Assembly: GCA_963978895.1 (NCBI GenBank) | Contig: OZ022241.1 | Coordinates: forward strand, 18,665,273-18,729,272 | DNA length: 64,000 nucleotides | Origin: Erpobdella octoculata | Lineage: Eukaryota; Annelida; Clitellata; Hirudinida; Erpobdellidae | Direction: 5' to 3' | Shown here: piece after piece, positions 1 to 12,111 of the stretch | Layout of the letters: the number at the start of each line of letters is the position of its first letter | Position numbering within the stretch: position 1 is the stretch's first letter | Position numbers and translations under genes: made by a program | Notes under the pieces: generated by a model | Seen by the model: the letters and a program-made list of their open reading frames with translations, nothing else | The model's database searches: none | Told to the model about the DNA's origin: nothing

Positions 1-70
1 ATATTATGTTATAAATAACTTAGATTTTAACGTTACGAATCGCTAGAAAACATATTCCTCTACGTTTAAA
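1..70 (+). repeat. 5' LTR of element A, right end only
   Basis: Near-identical to 2495-2564 with only a few substitutions. The rest of this LTR lies to the left of the window. Confidence 0.85.
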
Positions 71-90
71 TTGGTGACCTCGACGTATTT
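71..90 (+). other. Putative primer binding site, element A
   Basis: The bases immediately after the LTR read TTGGTGACCTCGACG. They contain the TGG expected to pair with the CCA end of a tRNA. The primer tRNA cannot be named with confidence. Confidence 0.55.
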
Positions 91-166
91 ACGCATTTTC
101 ATCCGTTAATATATTTTCTGAAGTTATTTGTTCACAAGTGACCGAATTTTTTTTCTTTCGTGAAAG

Positions 167-1252
167 ATGTCTGACGAGAAATTCATTGCGATGGGACAGG
201 CTCTAGGCTATTCCGGAGAAGATTTAAGGAATTACGTCAAAGAGTTAAAGGACGAAGAAAGAGTTAGGAGATTAGAAGAACGTGAAGAAAAAAAACAAGA
301 ACGGGAAGAGCGGGAACGGGAACGTGAACATGAAGAGAGACAGAGGCAGCACGAGTTAGAACTTAAAAAGTTGGAAATTGAATCTCAAAAATCAAAAGAG
401 AGCAAGGGGTCAATGGATGGAACAAATATTCCATATCCAAAGTTCTCGGAAGGTGACGACGTGGACGCGTTTCTGCTCAGTTTTGAGGCATTGGCCACGG
501 CAAATGATCATCCAAAAAAGGGTTGGGGAATGCTTCTGGGTTCTCTGCTAAGTGCGAAGACATTGGAAGTGTTTGGCCAACTCAGCGATAGTCAGATGCA
601 GGATTACGGGTCGGTAAAAGAGGCACTACTTCGTCGTTTTGCGAAGTCGGTAGAAGACTACCGCATAAAGTTTCGAGAGTCAAAGCTTGAACCAGAAGAG
701 ACTTGGGAACAGTATCTAGTGCGACTAGATAGTTACCTCAGGCGCTGGGTGGATCTCGCGGGTACAAGAAACTTATTGTTTTTATTTTTAAAAAAGCAGT
801 TCTTTGGAAAGTGTCCGTCGGGAATAGCTGAATATTTGTTGGAGAAAGAAAGCGGTGACGTCAATGAGTTAAGTCGCTGGGTCAACAAGTACAATCAAGC
901 TCACCCAGAGAAAAGATTAGCAAAAGTCGAAAACATAAGCAGGATTAGCGGAAAACGTGGTCAATCAGACTTTGACTCGGGAATGGGTGGACCACGCTGT
1001 TACAATTGCAATAAGCTAGGCCATATGGCAAAGGACTGTCATCAAGTTGGATATTTGGCGAGGGACTGCAAGCAAGGCACTCAAGCAACTCCAGTCGTGT
1101 GCCAACTGCGTAGAGAGGCCACCATGACACCACCAAGCAAAGATTCTGGAGTAGTGAATGAATGCGCGGCCATGGTGATGGAAAGTAAAATGAATGAGGT
1201 CCAATTAAAATGTGGCTGCGTATGGTTGTTTTCACTCAGGAGAAAAGTTTAA
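167..1252 (+). CDS. gag: Gag polyprotein of LTR element A
   Basis: This 361-residue ORF is the structural protein of the retrotransposon. Residues ~28-90 are extremely charged (E/R/K/Q) and predicted coiled coil. Residues ~95-260 have the layout of a Ty3-type capsid, with a PYPKFSEGDDVDAFL start and W-containing helices (ETWEQYLVRLDSYLRRW). A CCHC zinc knuckle follows at C278-x2-C281-x4-H286-x4-C291, then half of a second knuckle (HQVGYLARDC). The ATG at 167 is the first after the primer site. The last ~14 codons overlap the protease ORF in another frame, so the true Gag end may be a frameshift product or the overlap may reflect mutation. Confidence 0.85.
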   Translation: MSDEKFIAMGQALGYSGEDLRNYVKELKDEERVRRLEEREEKKQEREEREREREHEERQRQHELELKKLEIESQKSKESKGSMDGTNIPYPKFSEGDDVDAFLLSFEALATANDHPKKGWGMLLGSLLSAKTLEVFGQLSDSQMQDYGSVKEALLRRFAKSVEDYRIKFRESKLEPEETWEQYLVRLDSYLRRWVDLAGTRNLLFLFLKKQFFGKCPSGIAEYLLEKESGDVNELSRWVNKYNQAHPEKRLAKVENISRISGKRGQSDFDSGMGGPRCYNCNKLGHMAKDCHQVGYLARDCKQGTQATPVVCQLRREATMTPPSKDSGVVNECAAMVMESKMNEVQLKCGCVWLFSLRRKV

Positions 1253-2063
1253 ATTAACCAGTGGGTTTGTGAACAAAAAACCGGTAAAAGTTTTGAGGGA
1301 CACTGGCTGTACTGCCATTATGGTAAAGGAATCATTAGTGCACCCGCGTCAGATGACCGGAAGAACAAGACCCTGTGTTTTGATCGATGGCACAGTTCGG
1401 GTAGCTCCAACAGCAGCGGTAAAAATCAAAACAGACTGGTTCAGAGGAACCAGAGAGGTTGTGTGCATGAAAAACCTACTTTGTGATCTGGTGCTGGGAA
1501 ATGTTGAAGGAGTAAGAAGTTTGGATGCAATGGCTGCAGGGAAACGCTTTGGTCGGAAACAACAGAAACCCACTCCTAACTACGACAACACACAAAGAAA
1601 TGATCGGGCATATTATAGAAAAACGTCGGCTAACTCGGATCTGTATCAAAGCAAGAAAAGAAACACGTGTGCTACTTCAAAGTTGGGAAATAAAGTTGAA
1701 GCAAAAGTTCAAGCTTTGAATCCGCCAAAAGAAAGACCAAGGCTCAATCTTCTGCCTAGAGGCCAACATGGAGGGGTGGGGAAAGATGAAAAGTTGAATT
1801 CGGCAATCTTCGGAGACGCCCGCCCAGTTGACACAACACGCAGAGAGATAGAGATTGAGAATGGGTTTAAAGTAAACTACATCAAAGGCAAGAAAACATC
1901 GGTGGTGACTTTCTTAGTGGTCAAGGGAGTGACGATGAAATCAGAAACGCTGACGCGTTCCTTTTTACGAAGAGGGGGGATATGTAAGATGAAGATGGTT
2001 CATCTTACGTATTTTCGTGATATTTGTTTATTTTATTGTTATTATGTGTGCATTTTATATTAA
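1212..2063 (+). CDS. Retropepsin ORF of element A with an eIF4B-like segment
   Basis: This 283-residue ORF overlaps the end of gag in a different frame. Residues ~14-100 are a retroviral-type aspartic protease: catalytic D30-T31-G32 in VLRDTGCTAIMV and a later DLVLGNVEG strand. Downstream, where reverse transcriptase would be expected, residues 174-183 (ERPRLNLLPR) and 197-214 (SAIFGDARPVDTTRREIE) closely resemble the conserved motif of translation initiation factor eIF4B (human: ERPRLNLKPR, then SIFGGAKPVDTAAREREVE). I infer capture of host mRNA sequence or recombination with it. Residues 100-172 and the last ~60 are not recognised. The ORF runs through the polypurine tract into the LTR, so its C terminus is probably not native. 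Confidence 0.7.
   Translation: MAAYGCFHSGEKFKLTSGFVNKKPVKVLRDTGCTAIMVKESLVHPRQMTGRTRPCVLIDGTVRVAPTAAVKIKTDWFRGTREVVCMKNLLCDLVLGNVEGVRSLDAMAAGKRFGRKQQKPTPNYDNTQRNDRAYYRKTSANSDLYQSKKRNTCATSKLGNKVEAKVQALNPPKERPRLNLLPRGQHGGVGKDEKLNSAIFGDARPVDTTRREIEIENGFKVNYIKGKKTSVVTFLVVKGVTMKSETLTRSFLRRGGICKMKMVHLTYFRDICLFYCYYVCILY
1971..1980 (+). other. Polypurine tract, element A
   Basis: AGAGGGGGGA lies two bases before the TG that starts the 3' LTR. This is the usual plus-strand priming site of LTR elements. Confidence 0.7.
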
Positions 2064-2113
2064 TTAGATATGTTTAAACAATAGTCATTTGTATGTGTAT
2101 GTATGTATGTATG

Positions 2114-2184
<71 letters not shown>

Positions 2185-2233
2185 GCTCTTATACATATAT
2201 GAATGTATCGGTATATATATATGTATATATATG

Positions 2234-2264
<31 letters not shown>

Positions 2265-2564
2265 GTATAAATATATATGTATATATATATATATAATTGT
2301 TATTTGTCTTTTTCCTATTAGGGGTCTTCAAATTATAGAAATTAAAAGAATAAGGATGTTTTTGGGGAGAGATATTTTAATTATCAAAAGATTTGTTAGA
2401 ACCGTGCGAAATTCTACAAAGTGGATAATTCAGTTTTGCTCAAGTGAAAGATTATATTCAACAAAGAATATTCAAGTTAAAATAAATTCGAGAAATATTG
2501 TGTTATAAATAACTTCGATTTTAACGTTACGAATCGCTAGAAAGCATATTCCTCTACGTTTACA
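1983..2564 (+). repeat. 3' LTR of element A
   Basis: Starts TGTAAGATGAA, which forms a short inverted repeat with TTCATCTTACG at 2001-2011. It ends near TTTACA, and its last 70 bases match the window start. A (TA)n array at 2119-2180 and further AT-rich repeats to 2295 expand it to ~580 bp. Confidence 0.75.
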
Positions 2565-2565
2565 G

Positions 2566-2670
2566 TAAAACACGTATGTTCTCATTTTTAAAAAAAAATC
2601 TATGTACCAAATTTCAAAAGCCCTTCATTTTTGGTTTTTGAGATATGCGTTGTTTTAGAAAAAAGTATAT
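2566..2670 (-). repeat. Fragment of the 7.7-11.7 kb satellite family
   Basis: The stretch AAACACGTATGTTCTC through TTTTTGAGATATGCG to TTTAGAAAAAAGT matches 10190-10292 and 11468-11570 closely. It is apparently the flank into which element A inserted. Confidence 0.7.
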
Positions 2671-2683
2671 ATATGTATATATA

Positions 2684-2975
<292 letters not shown>

Positions 2976-3001
2976 TTGGTGATCAGAAGTAGGATACAAG
3001 A

Positions 3002-4424
3002 ATGGTTTTGAAATCATTGGATGAGCTTTGGGCGAGTGAAATGAAAGACGAGCTGGAGAAACGTGGCCTGAGCGATACAGGTAAAAAGGACGAACTTATG
3101 GAACGCCTCTTAGCCGCGTTAGTGAATGAGGGCTATGGGCCTGACGACGACGAATATCTATTCGACATTGACGAGGAAGCTGTGGTCAAGCGAAGGAAAT
3201 TAAAAAACAAATTGCTGGAGGAAGAAAGACAACGAGCGAAAGAAAACATGGCAGCACAGAAGAAGACAGGAGAAGGAATGATTCTTGGCCACGGAAACAA
3301 AGTAGCAGCAGCCGGTACAACTGTTGAGAGTTTGGTCGCAGGGTTGGCTGAGGCAGTGGTGGACACGGTTCTGGACCAGCGGGCTGCTGGTGATGTGGGT
3401 TGCTGCGGCGAAACCCAATTTGAACTGGAGTCCACCAGCTGTGTCTCAGAGCATGTGACGGATGACGGCCGTACAGACTGCACAAGTCAGGTGGGTCATG
3501 ATGATGAGCCTGTCAAAGACGGTCATGATAAGGAACCTTGCAAAGATGCTCAAGATGAACCATGCAAAGATGGTGACAGTGATACAGTCGGTTTGGACGT
3601 CAAAAACCAAACTAAAGAAGATGAGAATGTTGAAAACAAAATGCAAAACGATGAGGATGAAAGTGACGATGATTATTATAATAATGGCAATAACAACTAT
3701 GGCTTTCACCCATACAGCGACGGTTCTGAAACGGAAGCCTCCATAACAGACGACGGCACCGAATATTCAGGGTCAGATTTTAGTGAAGAATCTGACTCGG
3801 ATGAAGCAACCGAGGATTTAGAAACGGACGAAACTCCAATAGAAAAATACGTCAAAGTTAACTTGACAAGAAAAGAAGACACTGATTTGAGAGACGATGG
3901 CGATAATTTGAAGAAAGATCCGCTGGACGATACGAAAGTTGACACCGACGAAAGAGCCGAGTTGGAATGTGAAAAGAAAACGTTCGATTGTAGCTTGGAA
4001 GAAAACAAACATGACGGCGATGAACTTCTCCAAAACAACAATAGCAATGCAGCAAGCAAAAACTCTGGAAAAAATGAGACAAGAACAGAGAACGGTACCG
4101 AGGGTTTTAAATCAGATGAATCCACAGAAGATTCTAGATCAGATAGACTAAGAGTCATTGTAAAATCAAATAACAGTTTGATGAAGGGATTTATTGGATT
4201 TATGGAACGACGTGTTTTCGAAAAAACCTTTTGAAGAGTTTCTTGAGAAAGATCTAAAGGATGTGAAGAAAGAAGAAAAAGCAGACAATTCCGATAAACC
4301 GTGCAAAGATGTTCAGGACGAGGCATGCAAAAAAGGCTGTGATGAACCATGCAAAAATGGCGACGATGAGCCAAAGAAAGACTCTGTTGATGAGCCAAAG
4401 AAGGACTGGAAGAAACTGTGTTAA
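3002..4424 (+). CDS. SAP-domain acidic protein of LTR element B (one frameshift)
   Basis: The ATG at 3002 lies 26 bp after the LTR. Residues ~3-45 form a SAP domain (SEMKDELEKRGLSDTGKKDEL then MERLLAAL), a helix-turn-helix fold that usually binds DNA or RNA. A basic KRRKLKNK stretch follows, then AEAVVDTVLDQR and CCGETQFELEST, and a very acidic region with a Cys-containing repeat of the type EPCKD/DEPCK. The first frame stops at 4234. The neighbouring frame (4194-4424) continues with the same repeat (DKPCKDVQDEACKKG, DEPCKNGDDEPK) and ends at the TAA at 4422-4424. This indicates a single frameshift near 4200-4235. It is probably the gag-like product of a non-autonomous element. A relative lies on the minus strand at 53.4-53.7 kb. 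Confidence 0.7.
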
Positions 4425-4554
4425 ACGGTCAAGAGACTTGACCATGTTGTTTGCGAATTGCGGTCAAAGCCACGAGTAAAGATCAAGGTATTTTGGTGTT
4501 CGTGGCCGAGTCGCATTTCTTAAAAGCGATATGATGTTCGGGACGAACAGAATT

Positions 4555-4564
4555 AAGAAGGGGG
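4555..4564 (+). other. Polypurine tract, element B
   Basis: AAGAAGGGGG six bases before the 3' LTR. Confidence 0.6.
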
Positions 4565-4570
4565 TAATAA

Positions 4571-5462
<892 letters not shown>

Positions 5463-6084
5463 AAACTAAATATGAATTCTATTACGCAATTACCAATTAC
5501 AGCAACTATTAAAAATAAATAACCAAGATTCAGTAAATAAAGTATTCGGTTGAATTTTAGTTGTAAATATGTATTTATATAAAATTATTAATAAATAAAA
5601 TTTTGTTTTTAAATTTTTTGTTAACATTTAATTCATATAATGAAAAAAAACTGGTCACCTTAGCAACCGAAACTATTCGGTATAAAAAAATCAAAATTCA
5701 ATAAATAACATATTTTGTTGAATTTTAATTGTAATTATTAATAATAAATAAAATAGCAAAAAATTTCTATATTTTTGGTAACATTTATCTAATCAATAAG
5801 TCCGCGGTCTGCATTTTACCCATCCGGCGCGTTTAAATACTAACAGATTACGCATCGTATATTCTTCGAAATAAGGCGATCCAGGCCGAATTTTTCAAAA
5901 CCCTTTCTTAGTGAGCACCTAAAACTCAAGAGAAAGATATGTCCCAAATTTCATTACAATCCGTTATGTCAGGGGTCTCCAAACTTTTCGGCCAGAAGGC
6001 AGCATTAACTGTCAACAGCAGTTTGGAGGGCCGACTACACGCTAGAAGTCAATATAAGAAAGAATCAAAACATAGATATTGTTT

Positions 6085-6089
<5 letters not shown>
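5463..6089. other. AT-rich non-coding stretch with a duplicated ~180-bp unit and a hAT-like end
   Basis: The block GATTCAGTAAATAAAG ... TTAACATTTAATTC (~5525-5635) is repeated in diverged form at ~5690-5790. At 5969 CAGGGGTCTCCAAACT looks like a hAT terminal repeat, but no partner end was found. No gene is seen. Confidence 0.5.

Positions 6090-6138
<49 letters not shown>
6090..6138. repeat. (AT)n microsatellite
   Basis: About 49 bp of AT directly before the inverted repeat at 6139. Confidence 0.95.
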
Positions 6139-6143
<5 letters not shown>

Positions 6144-6300
6144 TTCGGAGCTACTTAACATTAGACTACGACTATGATAGGCTCAGAACTCCTTATTTCG
6201 GTTCGACAACTAGACTGCTGCCAGATAGGTAATTTATGAAGTGAAACATTGCGTTGAAATCATAGTCGTAGTCTAATGTTAAGTAGCTCCGAAAGACTGG
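6139..6300. repeat. Inverted repeat (~40-bp arms)
   Basis: TAGTCTTTCGGAGCTACTTA... (6138-6177) is repeated inverted at 6258-6298, with ~80 bp between the arms. The loop contains the reversed 3' tail of the SINE at 6324 (ATGAAGTGAAACATTGC), so this may be a rearranged SINE pair. Confidence 0.75.
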
Positions 6301-6323
6301 GACTTCTAGCCATCCTTTTTTGG

Positions 6324-6663
<340 letters not shown>

Positions 6664-6858
6664 CTCGTGTCATAGTGTTTGAAATTGAACTCCTCCGAAA
6701 CGGCTAAACCGATGTTTATGAAATTTTTTGTTTACATTTGGTATGTCTGAGTATAGGTCTTAAGCTATTTAAAATAATTTTTTTTAAATTATTTAAAAAT
6801 TTATTTTAGAAAAACAATAAGAAGCAACTATGTTCTTTTTATAGGAAAATGCAACAGA

Positions 6859-7031
<173 letters not shown>

Positions 7032-7159
7032 TGTTTTTATCTTTGTTACAATTGTACCGTTTCCTTTAAAAGTAAGTTAATCAAATGTCATAACCTAAAT
7101 TACTTTCATCAAATATCAACTTAGTTGTCGTCACTTACCAAATAAAATTTTACATTAAG

Positions 7160-7312
7160 GATAAATTGACGGGAGAGCAAGCGGAACGTGAAAACAATGG
7201 AAACGGGAGCGGGAGAGCAAACGGGAACGGTAGAGCAAGCGGGGAAGGAAACGGGAGCAAGGGAGAAGAACAATAGGAAAATTTTCAAAAACACCGGGCA
7301 TTGTACACTCGA
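7160..7312 (+). mobile_element. Helitron-like 3' fragment
   Basis: It carries the GGGAGAGCAA/GGAAACGGGAGC minisatellite followed by AAAAACACCGGGCATTG, resembling the family 3' end but lacking a clean CTAG. Confidence 0.5.
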
Positions 7313-7317
7313 TTGCT

Positions 7318-7690
7318 TTTCACCCGTACCTGTTTTTACCATCTTCGTCAGCTACGTATCTTCAGGAGTTATGTGTTCCGGTGTCTCAACTCTTTGGTCG
7401 GTCTCATCTTCGATCGGCGGCGGTCGGCGATCTACTTGTCCCTCAGACGGAAACTCTGACGATTGGCAGGCGTGGTTTTTTTGTGGCTGGTCCCGTGGCC
7501 TGGAATAGCCTTCCCACCGCTCTGAAGGATCCAACGATGCTTTTAAATGTCTTTCGTGAACGGCTCAAGACAGATTTGTTCTCTTCCGTTTAATTGTGCA
7601 GTGCGCTTTTGCGACTTTTATTTTTTTTAAAAAGCGCTATATAAAAAAACCTGTATAATAATAATATTATTTGGGTTATATATATATAGA
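7318..7690 (+). mobile_element. LINE 3' fragment (CR1/L2-like)
   Basis: It contains the C-terminal part of a LINE ORF2 and a 3' UTR that ends AAAAAGCGCTATATAAA and then ATAATAATATT. GCGC(T)ATAAA with a short repeat tail is seen in several CR1-type LINEs. Confidence 0.7.
7381..7593 (+). pseudogene. LINE ORF2 C-terminal remnant
   Basis: The reading frame encodes RSAAVGDLLVPQTETLTIGR, then FFVAGPVAWNSLPTALKDPT and FRERLKTDLF before the stop. This is the conserved C-terminal signature of CR1/Rex-type LINE reverse transcriptases (GxxAWNSLP). Upstream RT motifs are absent. Confidence 0.8.
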
Positions 7691-7691
7691 A

Positions 7692-9720
7692 AAGAACATG
7701 TCCTGACTGACTGACTGACTGATAATCAACGCCGAGCTCAAACGCCTCATCCTAGGAACATGAAATTTGAAACTTATATTACTTTTATAGCGTAAGCACC
7801 CATTAAGAAATGATTTTTCAAAATTTTGCTCCTGAGAGGATGAAACTGGAAAACAAATGTTTTTCTAAAACAACGTATATCTCAAAAGCCAAAAACGAAA
7901 TGCTTTTGAAATTTAGTATCTAGATTCTTCTTAAAAATTGAGAAAATAAGTGTTTTATCATTTTTTGAAAATTTGGTTTCCAGGACCTCAAATGCGGGCT
8001 GGAAAATAGGGTGATTTGTTTTTTAAAGTAACAGCTACTCAGAAACTGTAAATGCTACAGATGTAAAAATTAATAATTATATACGTGTTTCGCCATTTTT
8101 TTTTTAAATTTGGTTTCCAGGACCTCCATTGTGGGGTGGAAAATAGGGTTATTAGTTTTTTAAAATAACTGCTACTCAAAAACTATAAGTGCTATTGAAG
8201 TAAGAATTAATAATTAGTATTTACTCCAAAAATAAAGATATAAGTATTTTACCACTTTTGAAGGTTTGGTTTCTAGGACCTCAAACGTGGGGTGAAAAAA
8301 GAAAAACTAAAAAAATGAATGTTTTAAAATTTGGTATTTGGGATCATATTAAAAATTAAAATTATACATGTGTAACCGTATTTAAATAATTTACTTTCTG
8401 GGACCTCAAAGGTGGAGGGGAAAATATGGTTGAATGGTTATTAGAGTAACTGCCACTTAAAAATCAACAATCTATCTATCTATATATTTTAAAGAACATG
8501 TCCTAACTGACTGACTGCCTGACTGACTGATTATCAACGCCGAGCTAAAACGCCTCATCCTAGGAACGTGAAATTTGGAACTTGTATTACTTTAATTGCG
8601 TAAGCACCCACAAAGAAAGGATTTTTGAAAATTTTTCTCCTGAGAGGATGAAACTAAAAAACATTGTTTTTATAAAACAACGAATATCTTGAAAAATAAA
8701 AGCAAAGGGCTTTTGAAATTTGGTATTTAGATTTTTCTTAAACAATTTTTGAAAATATGGTTTTCAGGATCTCAAATAAAGGGTGGAAAATAGTTGTTTT
8801 TTAAAAGTTACAGCTACTCAAAAACTCTAAATGATACAGATGTAAAATTTAATAATTAGTATCTACTCAAAAAATAATAATATACATGTTTCATCATTTT
8901 TTAAAAATTTGGTTTCCAGGACCTCAAATGTGGGGTGGAAAATAAAATTATTTGTTTTTTAAAGTAACTGCAACTCGAAAACTGTAAATCATACAGATGT
9001 AAAAATTAGTTTTCAGTATCCACTCAATAAATAAAAATATACGTGTTTTACCATTTTTTTGAAAATTTGGTTTCCAAGACCTCAAATGGGGGTTGAAAAT
9101 AGGGTTATTTATTTTTTTAAATAACTGCTATTCAAAAATCGCAAGTGCTACAGATGTTAAAATTAGTATTTAGTATTCTCTCAAAAACTAAAAATAAAGT
9201 TGTTTTACCATTTTTGAAAATTTGGTTTCCGGGACCTCAAATGTAAGATGAAAAATAAGGTTATTTGTTTTTTTAGAGTAACTGCTACTTAAAAACTGTA
9301 TTTGCTACACATGTAAAAATTAGTATTTAATATTTACTCAAAAAATAAAGATATACGTATTTTTTCAATTTTTAATAATTTTCTTTCCAGGACTTCAAAT
9401 GTGAGGTGAAAAAAAAATTTGATTAAAAATCCAGAAACTAAAAATGTTAAAGTTTTGCAATTTAGAACCGAGATTATTTTTTACAAAATAACAAAATACC
9501 TGTTTTATTAATTTTTGATAATTAAGTTACCAGGACTTCAAATGTGGGGGAAATAGGGTTATATTTTTTTATAATAACTGCGACTCTGAAACTTAAAATA
9601 CTAAATTAGTAACTAGATACTACTTAGAAGATAAAGTCACAAGTTTTTTATCAATTGTTTATGTTCTGGCTTCCAGGACTACAAATGTAAGACGGAGAAA
9701 AGGATTATATTTGCTTGGAA
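7692..9720 (+). repeat. Left arm of large inverted satellite: ~155-bp tandem repeat, two blocks
   Basis: Two blocks begin with the same leader (AAAGAACATGTCCT, GACTGACTGACTG, CGCCGAGCTCAAACGCCTCA) at ~7692 and ~8490. Each is followed by tandem copies of a ~155-bp unit marked by TTGGTTTCCAGGACCTCAAA. I see copies at about 7971, 8110, 8262, 8393, 8757, 8908, 9066, 9222, 9372, 9524 and 9662. No coding potential is seen. Confidence 0.85.
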
Positions 9721-10466
9721 ACGCGTATATTATTATTTTTTGAGTAGATACTAAATATTAATTTTTACATCTGTAGCATTTACAGTTTCTGAGCAACTGT
9801 TTCTTTTAAAAACAAATAACCCTATTTTCCAACCCATATATGAGGTCCTGGAAACCAAATTTTCAAAAAATGGTTAAACACATATATTATTGTTTTTTAA
9901 GTAGATACTAAATATTAATTTTTACATCTCTAGCATTTACAGTTTTTGAGTAGCTGTTACTTTAAAAAACAAATAACCCTATTTTCCACCCCATATTTGA
10001 AATCCTGGAAACCAAATTTTTTAAAAATGGTGAAACACGTATATCAATATATTTTTTTTGAAAATACTACTTGTTAATTTTAAATCTGTATCATATACAG
10101 TTTTTGAGTAGCTGTTACTTTAAAAAACAAATATCCTTATTTTACACCCCACATTTGAGGTCCTGGAAACCAAATTTTCAAAAAGTGGTGAAACACGTAT
10201 TTTCTCATTTTTTATTAAGAATCTAGATACCAAATTTCAAAAGCGTCTCTTTTTTGGTTTTTGAGATATGCGTTGTTTTAGAAAAAAGTTTGTTTTCCAG
10301 TTTCATCCTCTCAGGAGCAAAATTTAAAAAAAAACCTTTCTTAGTGGGTGCTTACGCTATAAAAGTAATATAAGTTCCAAATTTCACGTTCCAAGGATGA
10401 GGCGTTTGAGCTCGACGTTGATTATGAATCAGTCAGTTAGTCAGTCAGTCAGGACATGTTCTTACA
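9721..10466 (-). repeat. Right arm of inverted satellite, block 3
   Basis: Reverse complement of the left-arm units (TGAGGTCCTGGAAACCAAAT at ~9841, and again near 10000 and 10153). It ends with the reversed leader and GACTGACT repeat at 10380-10460. Confidence 0.85.
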
Positions 10467-10470
10467 TATA

Positions 10471-11097
<627 letters not shown>

Positions 11098-11745
11098 TGT
11101 TGATTTTTAAGTGGTAGTTACTCTAACAACCACTCAACCATATTTTACATTCTATATTTGAGGCCCCAGAAAATAAATTATTTAAATACAGTTTCACATG
11201 TAGAATTTTAATTTTTTAGAAGATCCCAAATACCAAATTATAAAACCTTCACTTTTTTAGTTTTTTTCTACCCCACATTTGAAATCCTGGAAACCAAATT
11301 TTAAAAAAATGGTGAAACACGTATACCATTATTTTTTGAGAAAATACTAATTGTTAATTTTTACATCTGTAGCATTTACAGTTTCTGGGTAGCTGTTACT
11401 TTAAAAAACAAATCACCCTATTTTCCAGCCAACATTTGAGGTCCCGGAAACAAAATTTTCAAAAAATGATAAAACACATATTTTCTCAATTTTTAAGAAA
11501 AATCTAGATACCAAATTTCAAAAACCCTTCGTTTTTGGTTTTCGAGATATACGTTGTTTTAGAAAAACATTTGTTTTCCAGTTTCATCCTCTCAGAAGCA
11601 AAATTTTCAAAACTCCTTTCTTAATGGGTGCTTACGCTATAAAAGTAATTTAAGTTCAAAATTTCACGTTCCTAGGATGAGGCGTTTGAGCTCGGCGTTG
11701 ATTATCATTCTGTCAGTCAGTCTGGACATGTTCTTTTATATATAT
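11098..11745 (-). repeat. Right arm of inverted satellite, block 4
   Basis: Reversed ~155-bp units (near 11160, 11285, 11440), then the reversed leader ending GACATGTTCTTTTATATATA at 11725-11745. It mirrors the left end at 7692. Confidence 0.85.
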
Positions 11746-12111
11746 AGATGGCAATACATGACTCAATTTAAAAAAAAAACAAATTTAATTTGAACATCTT
11801 TTGTATTTCGTATTTGAAATCAAAGTTTGTGTTGAAAAACTCGTTTTTCCTTTGCTTGTTTTATTGGAATAAATAAAATGTGTCTCAGCCGACAGTCTCG
11901 AAACAATAAAACAAACTTCCTGGCAAATTCTAAACAAAAACTTGCTGGGCTAACTAATACGGATCGAAATAACTCATCTGAATTATTCACGCTGGAGAAT
12001 GGTATTTTTGAGAGCATATTAAATTCGTCAAATAAAAATGGTAGAATAGTGAAATTTTTCCTCAATACCTTGAAGACAAGTTTGCTTTGCTAGAGATTCT
12101 ACACAGATATC
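11746..12111. repeat. Dispersed repeat, first copy
   Basis: Sequence around ATTTGAACATCTTTTGTATT and GTTGAAAAACTCGTTTTTCC recurs reversed at ~12940-13075, forward at 14640-14700 and forward at 18735-18820. No gene is seen. Confidence 0.65.

Larger units (their letters stand above)
1..2564 (+). mobile_element. LTR retrotransposon A (Ty3-like), lacks pol after protease
   Basis: Bases 1-70 match 2495-2564 almost perfectly, so they are the right end of a 5' LTR (cut by the window edge) and the right end of a 3' LTR. Between them lie a primer-binding-like site, a gag ORF, an overlapping protease ORF and a purine tract just before the 3' LTR. The internal part is only ~1.9 kb and I see no reverse transcriptase, RNase H or integrase, so the copy is non-autonomous or internally deleted. 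The insertion appears to sit in a copy of the satellite found at 7.7-11.7 kb, because 2566-2670 continues that repeat. Confidence 0.85.

Noticed and set aside
3706..4398. 230-codon minus-strand frame
   Set aside because: Antisense shadow of the acidic repeat in the SAP ORF; Ser-rich by complementarity.
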